Assembly: GCF_002964605.1 (NCBI RefSeq)
Contig: NZ_PQDH01000003.1
Location: forward strand, 186,001 to 250,000
Direction: 5' to 3'
From: Vallitalea okinawensis
GTDB taxonomy: Bacteria > Bacillota > Clostridia > Lachnospirales > PQDH01
Length of the DNA: 64,000 nt
Shown here: piece by piece, positions 9,441 to 21,132 of the stretch
How positions within the stretch are numbered: position 1 is the stretch's first letter
Layout of the letters: each line of letters starts with the position of its first letter
Made by a program: the position numbers and the translations under genes
Notes under the pieces: generated by a model
The model's input: the letters and a program-made list of their open reading frames with translations, nothing else
Database searches by the model: none
Told to the model about the DNA's origin: nothing

Positions 9441-10508
9441 TTATAAATTCTTTGCAACTAAATCTCCCATTTCTTCAGTACCAACCAGCTTCATACCATT
9501 TGATAAAATATCTCCAGTTCTAAATCCTCCATCCAAAACCTTAGTAACAGCTTCTTCAATGGCATCAGCTTCTTTTTGCAAGTTAAAAGAATAGCGTAAC
9601 ATCATCGCTACAGACAAAATAGTTGCTAATGGATTAGCTTTATCTTGCCCTGCAATGTCAGGAGCTGAACCGTGTACTGGCTCATATAACCCTAACTTAC
9701 TTGAACCAATACTTGCAGATGGTAACATACCTATGGAACCAGTGATCATACTAGCTTCATCAGATAAGATATCGCCAAACATATTCGTAGTCAGGATGAC
9801 ATCAAATTGACTTGGTCGACTTACTAATTGCATTGCTGCATTATCAACATACATATGATTTAATTGTATCTCAGGATAATCTTTTGCTACTTCCTCAACA
9901 ACACTTCTCCATAAACGAGAAGATTCAAGTATGTTATGCTTATCTACACTGGTAACTTTTTTATTTCTCTTCATAGCTACATCAAATGCAGCCACTGCAA
10001 TTCGCCTTACTTCTTCTTTGCTATATACAAGTGTATCAAAAGCCGTCTCCCCTTCTTCATTACGACCTCTTTCACCGAAATATATACCACCTGTTAATTC
10101 TCTCATAACGACGATGTCTAATCCGCCTTCTTCTAGTAACTCAGGCTTTAATGGGCAAGCATCCTTAAGGGCATCATGCAAAACAGCTGGACGCACGTTG
10201 GCATAAAGACCTAATGCACTCCGCAATCCTAAAAGGGCTGCTTCAGGTCGTTGATTGCCACCTAAGTCATCCCATTTAGGACCACCAACAGCTCCTAATA
10301 ATACGGAATCACTTTCTTTACACACCTGTAGAGTTTCTTCAGGTAAAGGCTCTCCAACAGCATCAATGGCAGCTCCACCTGCTAATGTATAGTTATATTC
10401 GAATTGATGACCAAATTTATCACCAACTGTATCTAAAACCTTAACGGCCTGTTTTACAATATCAGGCCCAATACCGTCACCAGCAACAACAGCCACTTTA
10501 AAATCCAT
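9441..10508 (-). CDS. leuB: 3-isopropylmalate dehydrogenase
   Basis: A 355-residue NAD-dependent beta-decarboxylating dehydrogenase of the leucine branch, converting 3-isopropylmalate to 2-oxoisocaproate. The typical family segments are present: 'GDGIGPDI' at the N-terminus, '[13 protein letters not shown]' with the substrate-binding Arg and Tyr, '[13 protein letters not shown]', and '[20 protein letters not shown]'. The segment '[13 protein letters not shown]' binds the nucleotide. It lies between leuD and ilvD. The ATG has AGGATG upstream at normal spacing. The order leuC-leuD-leuB follows reaction order. Confidence 0.96.
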   Translation of the reverse strand: MDFKVAVVAGDGIGPDIVKQAVKVLDTVGDKFGHQFEYNYTLAGGAAIDAVGEPLPEETLQVCKESDSVLLGAVGGPKWDDLGGNQRPEAALLGLRSALGLYANVRPAVLHDALKDACPLKPELLEEGGLDIVVMRELTGGIYFGERGRNEEGETAFDTLVYSKEEVRRIAVAAFDVAMKRNKKVTSVDKHNILESSRLWRSVVEEVAKDYPEIQLNHMYVDNAAMQLVSRPSQFDVILTTNMFGDILSDEASMITGSIGMLPSASIGSSKLGLYEPVHGSAPDIAGQDKANPLATILSVAMMLRYSFNLQKEADAIEEAVTKVLDGGFRTGDILSNGMKLVGTEEMGDLVAKNL

Positions 10509-10564
10509 GTTTTCACATCCTAATCTTTATCTATTTACGTCGAACTACTTTTTAATTCAAGTAA

Positions 10565-11053
10565 TTACTTATTTAATTTAATATAATTGAGTAATCCATC
10601 TGCTTTTATGATTTCTTTGATAAACTCTGGGAATCCTTCAGCTTGATATTGCTCTTCCTTAGTTTCATTGTTAATTACACCAGTGCTAAAATCAACAGAT
10701 AACTTATCTCCACTCTCTATAGCATCTACAGCCTCATCGCATTCTAATATCGGCAATCCTATATTAATTGCATTTCGATAAAAAATTCTTGCGAAAGTCT
10801 TGGCAATGACACAAGACACGCCACTTGCCTTTATAGCTATCGGAGCATGCTCACGAGAAGATCCACACCCAAAATTTTTCTCAGCTACAATAATATCTCC
10901 AACATTAACATTGTTAGCGAAATCTGCATCAATATCTTCCATACAATGCTCTGCTAATTCTTTTGGATCAGATGTATTTAAATATCTTGCCGGGATAATA
11001 ACATCTGTATCTACATTGTCTCCATACTTAAAAACTGTTCCTTTTGCTTCCAT
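10565..11053 (-). CDS. leuD: 3-isopropylmalate dehydratase, small subunit
   Basis: A 162-residue swivel-domain protein of the aconitase superfamily that pairs with LeuC to isomerise 2- to 3-isopropylmalate. The family signatures '[17 protein letters not shown]' and '[16 protein letters not shown]' are intact. The short length fits the archaeal/clostridial type rather than the ~200-residue enterobacterial form. It starts 11 bp after leuC with a strong AGGAGG site. Confidence 0.95.
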   Translation of the reverse strand: MEAKGTVFKYGDNVDTDVIIPARYLNTSDPKELAEHCMEDIDADFANNVNVGDIIVAEKNFGCGSSREHAPIAIKASGVSCVIAKTFARIFYRNAINIGLPILECDEAVDAIESGDKLSVDFSTGVINNETKEEQYQAEGFPEFIKEIIKADGLLNYIKLNK

Positions 11054-11064
11054 GTTATTACCTC

Positions 11065-12324
11065 CTATACACTTTCTGGCCCTACGATTTTTCCTGCAAT
11101 TGCTGATGCTGCTGCCACAGCTGGACTTGATAAATATACTTCTGATTCCGGATGCCCCATACGACCTACAAAGTTTCTGTTAGTTGTGGCTACAGCTCTT
11201 TCACCCTTTGCTAGAATACCCATATGTCCCCCTAAGCAAGGTCCACATGTTGGTGTACTAACAATAGCTCCAGCATGAATGAACGTTTCAATAAGCCCTT
11301 CATGCATAGCTTCTAAGTATATTTTCTGGGTAGCTGGGAATACGATTGTCCGAACACCTTTAGCAACTTTCTTCCCCTTTAATATCTTAGCTGCTACTCT
11401 TAAGTCTTCAATTCGACCATTTGTACAAGATCCAATGACAACTTGATCAATTTTTACTTCACCCACATTATCAATAGTACGAGTATTATCAGGTAAATGT
11501 GGAAATGCCACTGTAGATTTAATGCTATTTAAATCAATATTGTAAACCTCTTCATAAACAGCATCTTGGTCTGGTTCATAAATTTTTGGTTGACGCTCAG
11601 AATGATTCTTTACATACTCTAATGTGGTATCATCAACTAAAAATATACCGTTCTTCCCACCTGCTTCAATAGCCATATTTGCCATTGAAAACCGATCATC
11701 CATAGATAGGTTTTTTAGACCTTCGCCTACAAACTCCATGGATTTATATAACGCACCATCGACACCTATCATACCAATAATATGCAAGATAACATCTTTA
11801 CCGCTAACCCATTCATTAAGTTTACCAGTCAAATTAAATTTTAATGCCTCAGGCACCTTAAACCAACACTTACCTGTAGCCATTCCTGCTGCCATATCTG
11901 TACTACCAATACCTGTGGAAAAAGCTCCTAGAGCACCATATGTACAAGTATGTGAATCTGCACCAATGACAACATCGCCAGATACAACAAGACCCTTTTC
12001 AGGTATCAATGCATGCTCTATACCCATTTCACCTATTTCAAAATAGTTTTCAATACCTTTATCATAAGCGAATTCACGAATACACTTACATTGTTCTGCA
12101 GCTTTTATATCTTTATTAGGTGTAAAATGGTCAGGTACGATTGCTACCTTACTTTTATCAAATACTTCTGTAAAACCATTTTTCTTAAATTCATTAACAG
12201 CAACTGGCGTGGTAATGTCATTACCTAGGACTAAATCTAAATCAACTTGGATTAATTGCCCTGCTTTAACAGATTCTAAACCAGCGTGGTCTGCAAGTAT
12301 TTTCTGCGTCATGGTCATACCCAT
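11065..12324 (-). CDS. leuC: 3-isopropylmalate dehydratase, large subunit
   Basis: A 419-residue aconitase-family subunit, the shorter type found in archaea and clostridia. The three [4Fe-4S] ligands sit in 'GSCTNGR' (about residue 300) and '[10 protein letters not shown]' (about residues 358-367). '[20 protein letters not shown]' (about residues 141-160) is the other active-site segment. Together with LeuD it forms isopropylmalate isomerase. It follows cimA in the operon with a gap of about 70 bp. The start is the ATG after GGAAGTGAG; further in-frame ATG codons lie two and four residues on. Confidence 0.95.
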   Translation of the reverse strand: MGMTMTQKILADHAGLESVKAGQLIQVDLDLVLGNDITTPVAVNEFKKNGFTEVFDKSKVAIVPDHFTPNKDIKAAEQCKCIREFAYDKGIENYFEIGEMGIEHALIPEKGLVVSGDVVIGADSHTCTYGALGAFSTGIGSTDMAAGMATGKCWFKVPEALKFNLTGKLNEWVSGKDVILHIIGMIGVDGALYKSMEFVGEGLKNLSMDDRFSMANMAIEAGGKNGIFLVDDTTLEYVKNHSERQPKIYEPDQDAVYEEVYNIDLNSIKSTVAFPHLPDNTRTIDNVGEVKIDQVVIGSCTNGRIEDLRVAAKILKGKKVAKGVRTIVFPATQKIYLEAMHEGLIETFIHAGAIVSTPTCGPCLGGHMGILAKGERAVATTNRNFVGRMGHPESEVYLSSPAVAAASAIAGKIVGPESV

Positions 12325-12394
12325 GATGTCTCACTTCCTTTCAAATCTATTGAACCTTACGACTATTCAATCTCTTAATAATGTTCAAAACAAA

Positions 12395-13996
12395 CTACAT
12401 ATATGCTTTAATTTTTCTTTCTAATTCTCTGAGCAATTTAATTTCAATGGAATCCACTAAGGCTACTAGACTTGCTTCAATAATATCCGTCGATACACCT
12501 ACTGTAGTCCATTTATCAAAACCGTCAGTTGATTCAATTAGAACTCGAACCTTTGCAGCTGTTGCAGCCTTGGTGTCTAAAACACGAACCTTATAGTCTG
12601 TTAAATGCACTTTACTTAACTCAGGATAAAATGTTTCTAGCGCGCTTCGGAGGGCTTTATCTAATGCATTGACAGGTCCATCTCCTTCAGCAGCAGTTAC
12701 ACAATCTTTTCCATCTACGTTAACCTTCACCATGGCATAAGCACTAAATTCAGAATCTTTTGATGGCTGTTCGCCAATGATTTTGAAATTTTCAATATGG
12801 AAGAAAGGTTTGTATTTACCTAAGTGTTTGCGAATCACTAGTTCAAATGTACTTTCAGCACCTTCGAATTGATAACCAACGTGCTCTAACTCTTTTAATC
12901 GCTCTATTATTTGCTTAGTTTCTTCAGAATCCTTGGTCAACTTAGGTGAGACTTTTCTAATTTTCTTAAGCACAGTGCTTCGTCCTGCAACTTCAGACAT
13001 CAGAAATCTTCTTGAATTACCTACTAAACTCGGATCAATATGTTCAAATGAATGTGAAGCCTTGCTCACACCATCAATGTGCATACCACCTTTATGAGTA
13101 AAGGCTCTCCTGCCAACATAAGGTTCACTTTCTGTTAAGTTGATATTAGCCACTTCAGCAACATACCGAGCAGTTTCTGTTAGGTTCTCTAACGCTTCAT
13201 CAGGGATACAATAATAATCTAGCTTTAACTGGAGATTGCCTATAATTGTACTAAGGTTAGCATTTCCACACCTTTCACCAAAACCAATATAAGTTCCTTG
13301 TACATGGGTTGCACCTGCTTTTACCGCCATCATAGAATTGGCTACAGCCATCCCACCATCATCATGACAATGGATACCAACTTCAATATCAAACCTCTTG
13401 CAAACTTCTGTAGTTATCGAAAAAACTTCATCAGGCATGCAACCTCCATTGGTGTCACAAAGTACAACGCTATCGGCACCACCTTTAATCGCCCATTCCA
13501 AGGACTTCATCGCATACTCTGGATTACTCTTATACCCATCAAAGAAGTGTTCTGCGTCGAAAATAACTTCTTTATGATGTTCTTTAAAGAAACCAAGAGT
13601 ATCTTTAATCATTTCTAAATTCTCATCCAAAGTAGTTTTGATAATATCTGTCACATGAAAATCCCAACTTTTCCCAAATATTGTTACTGCTGGTGTCTCA
13701 GCTTTTAGCATCGATTGCACATTGAGATCATCTTCAACCTTAATACCACAACGTCTTGTGCTACCAAAAGCTGTAAGCTTAGAAACTGATAGTTCCAACT
13801 CTTTCATTCGTTTAAAGAATTCCATATCTTTGGGGTTGGAGCCCGGATTACCTGCTTCAATATAACTGACGCCAAGGGCATCAAGTGCTTTAACGATTTT
13901 TATTTTATCTTCTACAGTAAAAGAAATACTTTCTGCTTGAGCTCCATCACGTAAAGTGGAGTCAAAAATTTTAACCTGCTTTTTCACCCACTTCAT
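12395..13996 (-). CDS. cimA: (R)-citramalate synthase
   Basis: A 533-residue HMGL-like acyltransferase related to LeuA. Its N-terminus, '[19 protein letters not shown]', and the 'GSTRR' and 'CDTNGG' motifs place it in the CimA branch, which condenses pyruvate and acetyl-CoA to citramalate. With LeuCDB this gives 2-oxobutyrate and then isoleucine without threonine deaminase. A C-terminal LeuA-type regulatory domain (about residues 390-530) suggests feedback control. The gene overlaps the end of leuA. I chose the ATG at 13996; GTG codons at 14005 and 13987 are alternatives, and the GAGGGGG site fits the latter best. Overlap suggests translational coupling. Confidence 0.9.
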   Translation of the reverse strand: MKWVKKQVKIFDSTLRDGAQAESISFTVEDKIKIVKALDALGVSYIEAGNPGSNPKDMEFFKRMKELELSVSKLTAFGSTRRCGIKVEDDLNVQSMLKAETPAVTIFGKSWDFHVTDIIKTTLDENLEMIKDTLGFFKEHHKEVIFDAEHFFDGYKSNPEYAMKSLEWAIKGGADSVVLCDTNGGCMPDEVFSITTEVCKRFDIEVGIHCHDDGGMAVANSMMAVKAGATHVQGTYIGFGERCGNANLSTIIGNLQLKLDYYCIPDEALENLTETARYVAEVANINLTESEPYVGRRAFTHKGGMHIDGVSKASHSFEHIDPSLVGNSRRFLMSEVAGRSTVLKKIRKVSPKLTKDSEETKQIIERLKELEHVGYQFEGAESTFELVIRKHLGKYKPFFHIENFKIIGEQPSKDSEFSAYAMVKVNVDGKDCVTAAEGDGPVNALDKALRSALETFYPELSKVHLTDYKVRVLDTKAATAAKVRVLIESTDGFDKWTTVGVSTDIIEASLVALVDSIEIKLLRELERKIKAYM

Positions 13997-15518
13997 CCCC
14001 CTCACCTAATTCAATAGCATTTAGCATTTTGTTAATAGCATTTAAATAAGCCTTTACACTCGCTTCCACGATATCTGTACTCAGACCTCTACCTTTAAAT
14101 ACTTTACCATCTTTCTGAATTTTGACCCGAACCGTACCTTGAGCATCTTTCCCCTCAGTTACAGCAGTTATTTTATAATCCATTAATTTAAAGTCAATAC
14201 CAACCACTTTATCGATCGCCTTAAAGGAAGCATCAACTGGTCCATCTCCCGATGAAACTTCCTCAAATTTCTCATCTTTCTTAATAAGGCGAACACTGGC
14301 TGTAGCTGTAATGGTATTACCACTATTAATAACGAAACGATCAAACTTATAGATTTCTTCAATTGCAACTTGCCGTTGTTCAACAAGGGCTTCAATATCT
14401 TTATCTGTAACTACTTTCTTTTTATCAGCCAATTCTTTAAACTCAGAAAATGCTTTTTGAATCTCTTCTGCTGACAAATGAAAGCCTAATGCTTTAAGAC
14501 GATCATCAAATGCATGGCGTCCTGAATGTTTGCCAAGCACCATTTTATTCTCAGTCAATCCAATAGATTCTGGAGTCATAATTTCATAGGTACTCTTGTT
14601 TGCTAACACCCCATGCTGATGTATACCAGATTCATGGGCAAAGGCATTGGCACCAACTATTGCTTTATTAGCCTGAACATGTTGTCCGGTGATATTTGAT
14701 ATCAAACGACTGGCGTGATAAATTTCTTTTGTATCAATACCGCATTCAAAGTTAAAATAATCTCGTCGAGTGTTAATCCCCATTACAAGCTCCTCAAGAG
14801 CTGCATTACCAGCACGCTCTCCGATTCCATTAATGGTACATTCTAATTGAGTAGCTCCTGCACGAGCTGCCGCTAAAGTATTGGCAACAGCTAATCCAAG
14901 ATCATTATGACAATGGACAGATATATCTACCGAATCAATACCAGGTGTATTTTCTTTAACATAAGTGATTAAACGATAGTATTCATCTGGTGTCGTATAA
15001 CCGACGGTGTCAGGTACATTAATAACTGTAGCACCTTCCTTAATAGCTGTATCAAATACTCGGCATAAAAAATCCCAATCACTTCTTGAAGCATCTTCAG
15101 CAGAGAATTCAATATCTGGACAATACTTTTTAGCATAGCGTACCATTTCTTTTGTTTGTTGGAGGACTTCTTCAGGAGTCTTTTTTAACTTGTATTGCAT
15201 ATGTATATCTGAAGTAGCTATAAAAGTGTGAATTCTAGGTTGCTTAGCATATCTTACAGCTTCCCAGGCACGATCAATGTCCTTAGGTAATGCTCTTGAT
15301 AAACTAGCAACAACAGATTCCCTAACTTCTGAAGCAATTGATTTAACAGCTTCAAAATCTCCTGGAGAAGCTATAGCAAAACCTGCTTCAATGACGTCGA
15401 CACCTAACACTTCAAGCTGCTTGGCAACTTTTAGCTTTTCTTTTAGGTTCATACTACAACCTGGTGATTGTTCACCATCTCTTAAAGTCGTATCAAATAT
15501 CTTAATCCTTTTACCCAT
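13971..15518 (-). CDS. leuA: 2-isopropylmalate synthase
   Basis: A 515-residue enzyme that commits 2-oxoisovalerate to leucine by condensing it with acetyl-CoA. The catalytic domain carries '[13 protein letters not shown]' at the N-terminus, '[12 protein letters not shown]' with the metal-binding histidines, and '[13 protein letters not shown]'. The C-terminal allosteric domain (about residues 385-505), the site of leucine feedback in the family, is complete. It sits directly after ilvC and overlaps cimA by about 26 bp. The start has AGGAGG upstream. Confidence 0.95.
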   Translation of the reverse strand: MGKRIKIFDTTLRDGEQSPGCSMNLKEKLKVAKQLEVLGVDVIEAGFAIASPGDFEAVKSIASEVRESVVASLSRALPKDIDRAWEAVRYAKQPRIHTFIATSDIHMQYKLKKTPEEVLQQTKEMVRYAKKYCPDIEFSAEDASRSDWDFLCRVFDTAIKEGATVINVPDTVGYTTPDEYYRLITYVKENTPGIDSVDISVHCHNDLGLAVANTLAAARAGATQLECTINGIGERAGNAALEELVMGINTRRDYFNFECGIDTKEIYHASRLISNITGQHVQANKAIVGANAFAHESGIHQHGVLANKSTYEIMTPESIGLTENKMVLGKHSGRHAFDDRLKALGFHLSAEEIQKAFSEFKELADKKKVVTDKDIEALVEQRQVAIEEIYKFDRFVINSGNTITATASVRLIKKDEKFEEVSSGDGPVDASFKAIDKVVGIDFKLMDYKITAVTEGKDAQGTVRVKIQKDGKVFKGRGLSTDIVEASVKAYLNAINKMLNAIELGEGDEVGEKAG

Positions 15519-15538
15519 TTAAATCCTCCTATTCCTCA

Positions 15539-17046
<1,508 letters not shown>

Positions 17047-17255
17047 ATAACAGCCTCCCTTCAACACATTAAATCATTAAAGTTGTTTTTTATTATTTTA
17101 GGTGCAATGACACCTATTACTTACTAGAGTTCATTTAGATTCAATCTTTTTTTAGAATATTTAAATAATTCATCGAGGGGTATTCATACAGAAATACATT
17201 TTTATAAAGCATAAAATGGAATTATTTCTTTAATTGAAACTATAAAATTATATAT
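17047..17255. other. Leader spacer between the T-box terminator and ilvN
   Basis: About 210 AT-rich bases. A small hairpin at about 17100-17117 has no T-tail for leftward transcription. I see no ORF or other signal. Confidence 0.5.
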
Positions 17256-17536
17256 AAAAAGCCTCGTCTCTACAACTTTGTAGGGACGAGGATAATCACG
17301 CGTTACCACCCTAATTGCCAAATTCATGGCCTCTCACTAGGTTCAAACAAACCCTTACCTGTAACGGGGTATACCGGAGTACTATTACTAAAATTTCACA
17401 GCATCTGCTCGGGAGTGATTTACAACATACACCGCTACTGATTCGCACCATCCATCAGTTCTCTGAAAGCAGTTTGCAAGTTGACTAGCTCCTTCATTGC
17501 ATTTATCAAACAATTAATTAAGTTGATAGTATTTTA
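17256..17536 (-). promoter_or_regulatory. T-box riboswitch leader of the ilv-leu operon
   Basis: On the minus strand the T-box core AGGGTGGTAACGCG is at 17299-17312, just ahead of a strong terminator hairpin (17262-17291) with a TTTTT tail. Upstream, a long stem-I region contains the distal-loop-like GGATGGTGCGAATC. Uncharged tRNA binding should favour antitermination and switch on the nine-gene operon below. A candidate specifier is AUC (isoleucine) at 17417-17419, followed by A as specifiers usually are. An adjacent CUC (leucine) is the alternative, and folding is needed to choose. Confidence 0.92.
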
Positions 17537-17559
17537 GCAATAATTTTTGTTGTTGTCAA
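17531..17559 (-). promoter_or_regulatory. Promoter of the ilv-leu T-box operon
   Basis: TTGACA (17554-17559), a 17-bp spacer and TAAAAT (17531-17536) read leftward directly into the T-box leader. Confidence 0.8.
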
Positions 17560-17631
17560 TATCTTTTATGATATTTCTCAGAAATAATTTCATATGTATG
17601 ATGACTTGTCCGTTGTGCACTTTTTATACTA

Positions 17632-17979
17632 TTATATTTGAATGCCGAATATCCCTAATATTTTAACATAAATATAATACCCTCCAGCCATAACACCAGA
17701 AGATATTAACATAGCTAAATAGAAATTTAACTGCTTTTTTAGTAAAAATGACATACAGATAAAAAATAAAATAGATGGTATTAAAGCCCAGACAACAGAA
17801 TTAGATAATTCCATTACAACTTGATTATCTTTTGTATCAACGTAGAGCCACATCATGGCTAACATTGAGGTTATAGGTAACGATACAACAATTCCTCCTA
17901 TGGTAGGAGATTTTTTACTAATCCAAGCTACAAAAGTTATTAATATAGCAGTAATAATTGTTTTTATAATGTTCAACAA
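17632..17979 (-). CDS. DUF3147-like small membrane protein
   Basis: A 115-residue, almost entirely hydrophobic protein with four membrane helices. The conserved-looking loop 'WISKKSPTIGGIVVSLPITS' (about residues 19-38) fits my memory of the DUF3147 family; function unknown. It lies 14 bp downstream of the CsoR-type repressor gene and must be co-transcribed with it. It is therefore probably controlled by whatever CsoR senses (copper, sulfur species or an aldehyde). It lacks the CPx motif of copper ATPases. Confidence 0.7.
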   Translation of the reverse strand: MLNIIKTIITAILITFVAWISKKSPTIGGIVVSLPITSMLAMMWLYVDTKDNQVVMELSNSVVWALIPSILFFICMSFLLKKQLNFYLAMLISSGVMAGGYYIYVKILGIFGIQI

Positions 17980-17993
17980 GCAGTCAACTCCTT

Positions 17994-18263
17994 TTATCGT
18001 ATATATTGATCCAATGCTTTTTCAAAGGCCTCCAATTGTTCCATATCACCATCTTCAACAGCCTCTTTGACACAATGGTTAAGGTGATCCGTTAAAATAA
18101 GCTTTCCAGTATTGTTTAACGCTGATTTTACAGCAGATATCTGTATAAGTACCTCATTGCAATTCCGATCATCCTCTACCATCTTTTTAATAGCTTCCAT
18201 ATGCCCAATTATTCTAGATAATCGATTAACAACTTTTTTCTTGTTTGGATGTTGGTGAGCCAT
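17994..18263 (-). CDS. CsoR/RcnR-family metal-sensing repressor
   Basis: An 89-residue all-helical repressor (DUF156). Cys35, His60 and Cys64 reproduce the Cys-His-Cys Cu(I) site of CsoR, and His3 and His5 add N-terminal ligands as in some RcnR/FrmR relatives. It binds DNA as a tetramer and leaves on ligand binding. Its gene precedes the DUF3147-like gene. A consensus promoter with a G/C-tract operator-like palindrome lies immediately upstream, so autoregulation is likely. No copper ATPase or chaperone is nearby, so the ligand is open; copper is the best guess from the ligand set. Confidence 0.88.
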   Translation of the reverse strand: MAHQHPNKKKVVNRLSRIIGHMEAIKKMVEDDRNCNEVLIQISAVKSALNNTGKLILTDHLNHCVKEAVEDGDMEQLEAFEKALDQYIR

Positions 18264-18279
18264 AGTTTTCCTCCTTCCT

Positions 18280-18325
18280 ATCCCCCCTATAGGGTTATTG
18301 TATGCTTTTTTTAAGCACCTGTCAA
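18280..18325 (-). promoter_or_regulatory. CsoR-type promoter and operator
   Basis: Leftward, TTGACA (18320-18325), a 17-bp spacer and TACAAT (18297-18302) form a strong promoter. Directly after the -10, ACCCTATAGGGGGGAT (about 18280-18295) is a palindrome of C/G tracts around CTATAG, the form known for CsoR-family operators. Confidence 0.78.
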
Positions 18326-18487
18326 CCGATATTAAATAGATCTATTAGATTTTAAACAGATCATTAACGAGGAGTTTAAAGTGCATTCCCAAGTACCCTT
18401 CAAATATTATAGGCTGTTATTTATAATCATAAAAACAGAAAAGCACATGATAGCAGTCTTGAAAAACCGCCACACATGCGCAATCGT

Positions 18488-19312
18488 TTACTTAAGCATA
18501 TCTCGGTAGAGTTGAATGTGATTAACAATCTTATCTAAAATAATTTTTTTACTCTTTTGGACATAATAACGACTTTCTTCATCTAAGTAATCTTCCTCAT
18601 AAGCATCAAATAAAGCATACAGATGCAATTGCTCATAATCAAAAATCAGCATAGGGTAAAGGTCTACTTGATACTGATCTTTATTATATGCATTAATAAT
18701 TTGAGTATAAACACTATCTAGTTGATAGTATAAAAGATTAGCTTTTCCTTCATCATTTTGCAAAAACTTATATATATCCTTTTTCATCAACGAGAGATAA
18801 TTTTTGATATGAGTACCGTTTAACCGCTTGGTCTTAATAGGTGCAGGCTTAATTAAATAACTTCTTAAATCAGGTAATTGAGAATTAATCCCTTCTTTAT
18901 AATTCAATGCTTCTTCAATTCTAACAATGTGCTTCTCAATTTCATCAATAGCATTATTGGTATTTTGTATAAAGAATTGTTTGTTAATTTCTTCTTGTAA
19001 TTGAGAGACGTAGTTCAACATATTGATAACAAAATCTACAGTAACTGCTATTTCGAACAATTGAATTTGATAAATTACCTTATCACAACCAAAATAGCTC
19101 TGCTGATAGTGGCTAATTAACCATAATGTATATTGCAAAATATTTTGCAAATCAGGAATATAGTTTTGGTATAGGTGATTTGCTAATTGACCATCACGTA
19201 ATTTGTTTTTTATAAACTTAATCGTCAGTAAATTTCGCTTTACTTCATCTTTATATAACTCAAATTCATTGATTGTTGCTATAGTTTTAAAATCTAGCCC
19301 TAATGATTTCAT
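18488..19312 (-). CDS. Orphan helical protein (274 aa)
   Basis: I do not recognise this protein. From the ATG at 19312 (GAGGTGG upstream) it has 274 residues, no signal peptide and no membrane segment. It is predicted by eye to be mostly alpha-helical, rich in Ile, Gln, Tyr, Asp and Lys, with heptad-like stretches around residues 120-160. It lies 20 bp behind the 126-residue orphan, and the two probably form an operon. No catalytic motif is visible. The gap to the CsoR gene (18326-18487) shows no clear terminator. Confidence 0.6.
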   Translation of the reverse strand: MKSLGLDFKTIATINEFELYKDEVKRNLLTIKFIKNKLRDGQLANHLYQNYIPDLQNILQYTLWLISHYQQSYFGCDKVIYQIQLFEIAVTVDFVINMLNYVSQLQEEINKQFFIQNTNNAIDEIEKHIVRIEEALNYKEGINSQLPDLRSYLIKPAPIKTKRLNGTHIKNYLSLMKKDIYKFLQNDEGKANLLYYQLDSVYTQIINAYNKDQYQVDLYPMLIFDYEQLHLYALFDAYEEDYLDEESRYYVQKSKKIILDKIVNHIQLYRDMLK

Positions 19313-19332
19313 GACTACCACCTCATTTACTA

Positions 19333-19713
19333 TCAACAATAAGGAATGAGCGTATTAATAATATGATATGATTCAGTAATTTTATCATTAATATCACAAA
19401 TTAAAAATCGATAAGTGCTATAACGTGATGAGTCTTCTTTATAATTATTTGGAATAAGATCTATTTTACTATGAATGGATTTAACAAGCGCAGTAGCCTT
19501 ATTAAGCTCTCTTCTAATAAAATCTTTATCATCATGAGTTATTAATTCCAAACGCTCCAAAAGCTCCATAATGACAACAACATTAATTGTTATCTCATTC
19601 TTTAAGAAATCACCTGCAGAATTTTGCTTTAACAAATGCATATTCTTAAGTAACTCATCTTGTATCTTAGTCGTATCATACTGTTCAAAATGATTAATCT
19701 TCTTAACATACAT
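19333..19713 (-). CDS. Orphan helical protein (126 aa)
   Basis: I do not recognise this soluble 126-residue protein. It appears wholly alpha-helical, with a heptad-like segment at about residues 45-85 and no signal peptide. It starts with ATG behind AAGGGAGTG and is followed 20 bp later by a second orphan helical gene. The two proteins share a similar composition and could interact, but that is inference from context only. The terminator of the oxidoreductase operon lies upstream, so this pair has its own promoter, which I cannot locate with confidence. Confidence 0.6.
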   Translation of the reverse strand: MYVKKINHFEQYDTTKIQDELLKNMHLLKQNSAGDFLKNEITINVVVIMELLERLELITHDDKDFIRRELNKATALVKSIHSKIDLIPNNYKEDSSRYSTYRFLICDINDKITESYHIINTLIPYC

Positions 19714-19796
19714 GGACTCACTCCCTTATATACTCCCCCTTCTTATCAGTATATGATTGAAGGCTTGCCAAAGGATACTATGAGTATTATTGCATA

Positions 19797-19826
19797 CAGA
19801 AAGGACATAGCTATTAGCTATGCCCT
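19797..19826 (-). terminator. Intrinsic terminator of the oxidoreductase operon
   Basis: An 11-bp stem (19802-19812 with 19816-19826, one wobble pair on the minus strand) is followed by TTTCT, 31 bp after the stop of the gamma-subunit gene. Confidence 0.65.
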
Positions 19827-19856
19827 AAATATTATACAAAAGATTTAATACCTTAA

Positions 19857-20393
19857 TTAACGAACACATTCAGCACCTTTTTGTAGTGCTTCTCTATTAA
19901 TTGGGACCAAATGAGCTTTTGATTCTCCTAGTACTTTTTTGAGAGCTTCTAAAACAGATTCAACAGTAACAGTCTTTGTTAGCTCTAAGAAAGCTCCTAA
20001 CATAACCATATTCGCTATTTTAGCATTTCCTAATTCAACTGCTATATCATTTGCAGGAATATAATGTACCTTAATATCATCTCTCTCAGCTTTTTTTTCA
20101 ATAAGTGAACTGTTGACTATTAATAAACCATCTTTTCTAACTTCTTTTTCAAATTTATCTAAGGAAGGTAAATTTAAAGCCATAACTGTAGTAGCTTCTG
20201 TTATAATTGGTGATGCAACCATATGATCGGATACGATAACATTACAGTTAGCAGTACCTCCACGCATCTCAGGTCCATAAGAAGGTAACCAAGAAACTTC
20301 TTTGTCTTCCTTCATACCTGCATAAGTTAACATCTGGCCGATAGACATAACCCCTTGACCACCAAAACCAGCAATGATCACTTTTTCAGTCAT
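19857..20393 (-). CDS. 2-oxoacid:ferredoxin oxidoreductase, gamma subunit
   Basis: A 178-residue catalytic gamma domain of the POR/KOR/VOR family. Family segments are 'IIAGFGGQGVMSIGQML', 'WLPSYGPEMRGGTANC' and 'NMVMLGAFLELT'. It forms the CoA-binding part of the four-subunit enzyme with the three genes upstream. The ATG at 20393 has AAGGAGGGA upstream and overlaps closely with the beta gene's end; an earlier in-frame ATG at 20417 lacks a site. Last gene of the operon. A name of vorC or korC depends on substrate, which sequence alone does not settle. Confidence 0.9.
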   Translation of the reverse strand: MTEKVIIAGFGGQGVMSIGQMLTYAGMKEDKEVSWLPSYGPEMRGGTANCNVIVSDHMVASPIITEATTVMALNLPSLDKFEKEVRKDGLLIVNSSLIEKKAERDDIKVHYIPANDIAVELGNAKIANMVMLGAFLELTKTVTVESVLEALKKVLGESKAHLVPINREALQKGAECVR

Positions 20394-20394
20394 T

Positions 20395-21132
20395 TTATTC
20401 TCCCTCCTTATATACACCTAATGGATAGAATGGCATCATATTTTCTTTTAACCATCCAAGTGATTCGATAGGAGTCATTCCCCAGTTAGTTGGACATGTA
20501 GAAAGGACTTCAACCATTGAGAAACCTTTTTTATTAACTTGATTCTCAAATGCTTTTTTAATAGCTTTTTTGGCTTGGCGGATATGCTTGACATCATGTA
20601 CAGATACACGCTCAATATAATGTACACCTTCAAGTGTTGCTAACATTTCTGACATTTTGATCGGATAACCAGCTTGAGCTGCGTCACGACCATATGGTGA
20701 TGTGGTTGTGACTTGACCTAATAAAGTCGTAGGAGCCATTTGACCACCTGTCATACCATAAATAGCGTTATTGATAAAGATAACGGTAATGTTCTCACCT
20801 CTTGCAGCAGCATGAACAATTTCAGCTGTACCGATTGAAGCTAAGTCTCCATCACCTTGATAAGTAAATACAATGTTATCTGGTAAAACACGTTTTACGC
20901 CTGTAGCAACTGCTGGAGCTCTACCATGAGCAGCTTCATGCATATCACAGTTAAAATATTCGTAGGCGAATACAGAGCATCCTACTGGCGCAACACCAAC
21001 AGCTTTGTCTAAGACATTAAGTTCTTCTAAACTTTCACCAACTAATTTATGAGCAATACCATGGGTACAACCTGGACAATAATGCATGGTATTATCTGTT
21101 AATCCTTTAGTTTTTTCATATACAACAGCCAT
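20395..21132 (-). CDS. 2-oxoacid:ferredoxin oxidoreductase, TPP-binding beta subunit
   Basis: A 245-residue thiamine-diphosphate-binding subunit. The ThDP motif is 'GDGDLASIGTAEIVHAAARG' (about residues 90-109) ending in 'FINNAIYGMTGGQ'. Cys residues at the N-terminus ('HYCPGCTHG') suit the cluster-proximal site of this family. It pairs with the gamma subunit and with VorB upstream. Its ATG directly follows the stop of vorB with GGGGGAGG upstream. Confidence 0.92.
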   Translation of the reverse strand: MAVVYEKTKGLTDNTMHYCPGCTHGIAHKLVGESLEELNVLDKAVGVAPVGCSVFAYEYFNCDMHEAAHGRAPAVATGVKRVLPDNIVFTYQGDGDLASIGTAEIVHAAARGENITVIFINNAIYGMTGGQMAPTTLLGQVTTTSPYGRDAAQAGYPIKMSEMLATLEGVHYIERVSVHDVKHIRQAKKAIKKAFENQVNKKGFSMVEVLSTCPTNWGMTPIESLGWLKENMMPFYPLGVYKEGE

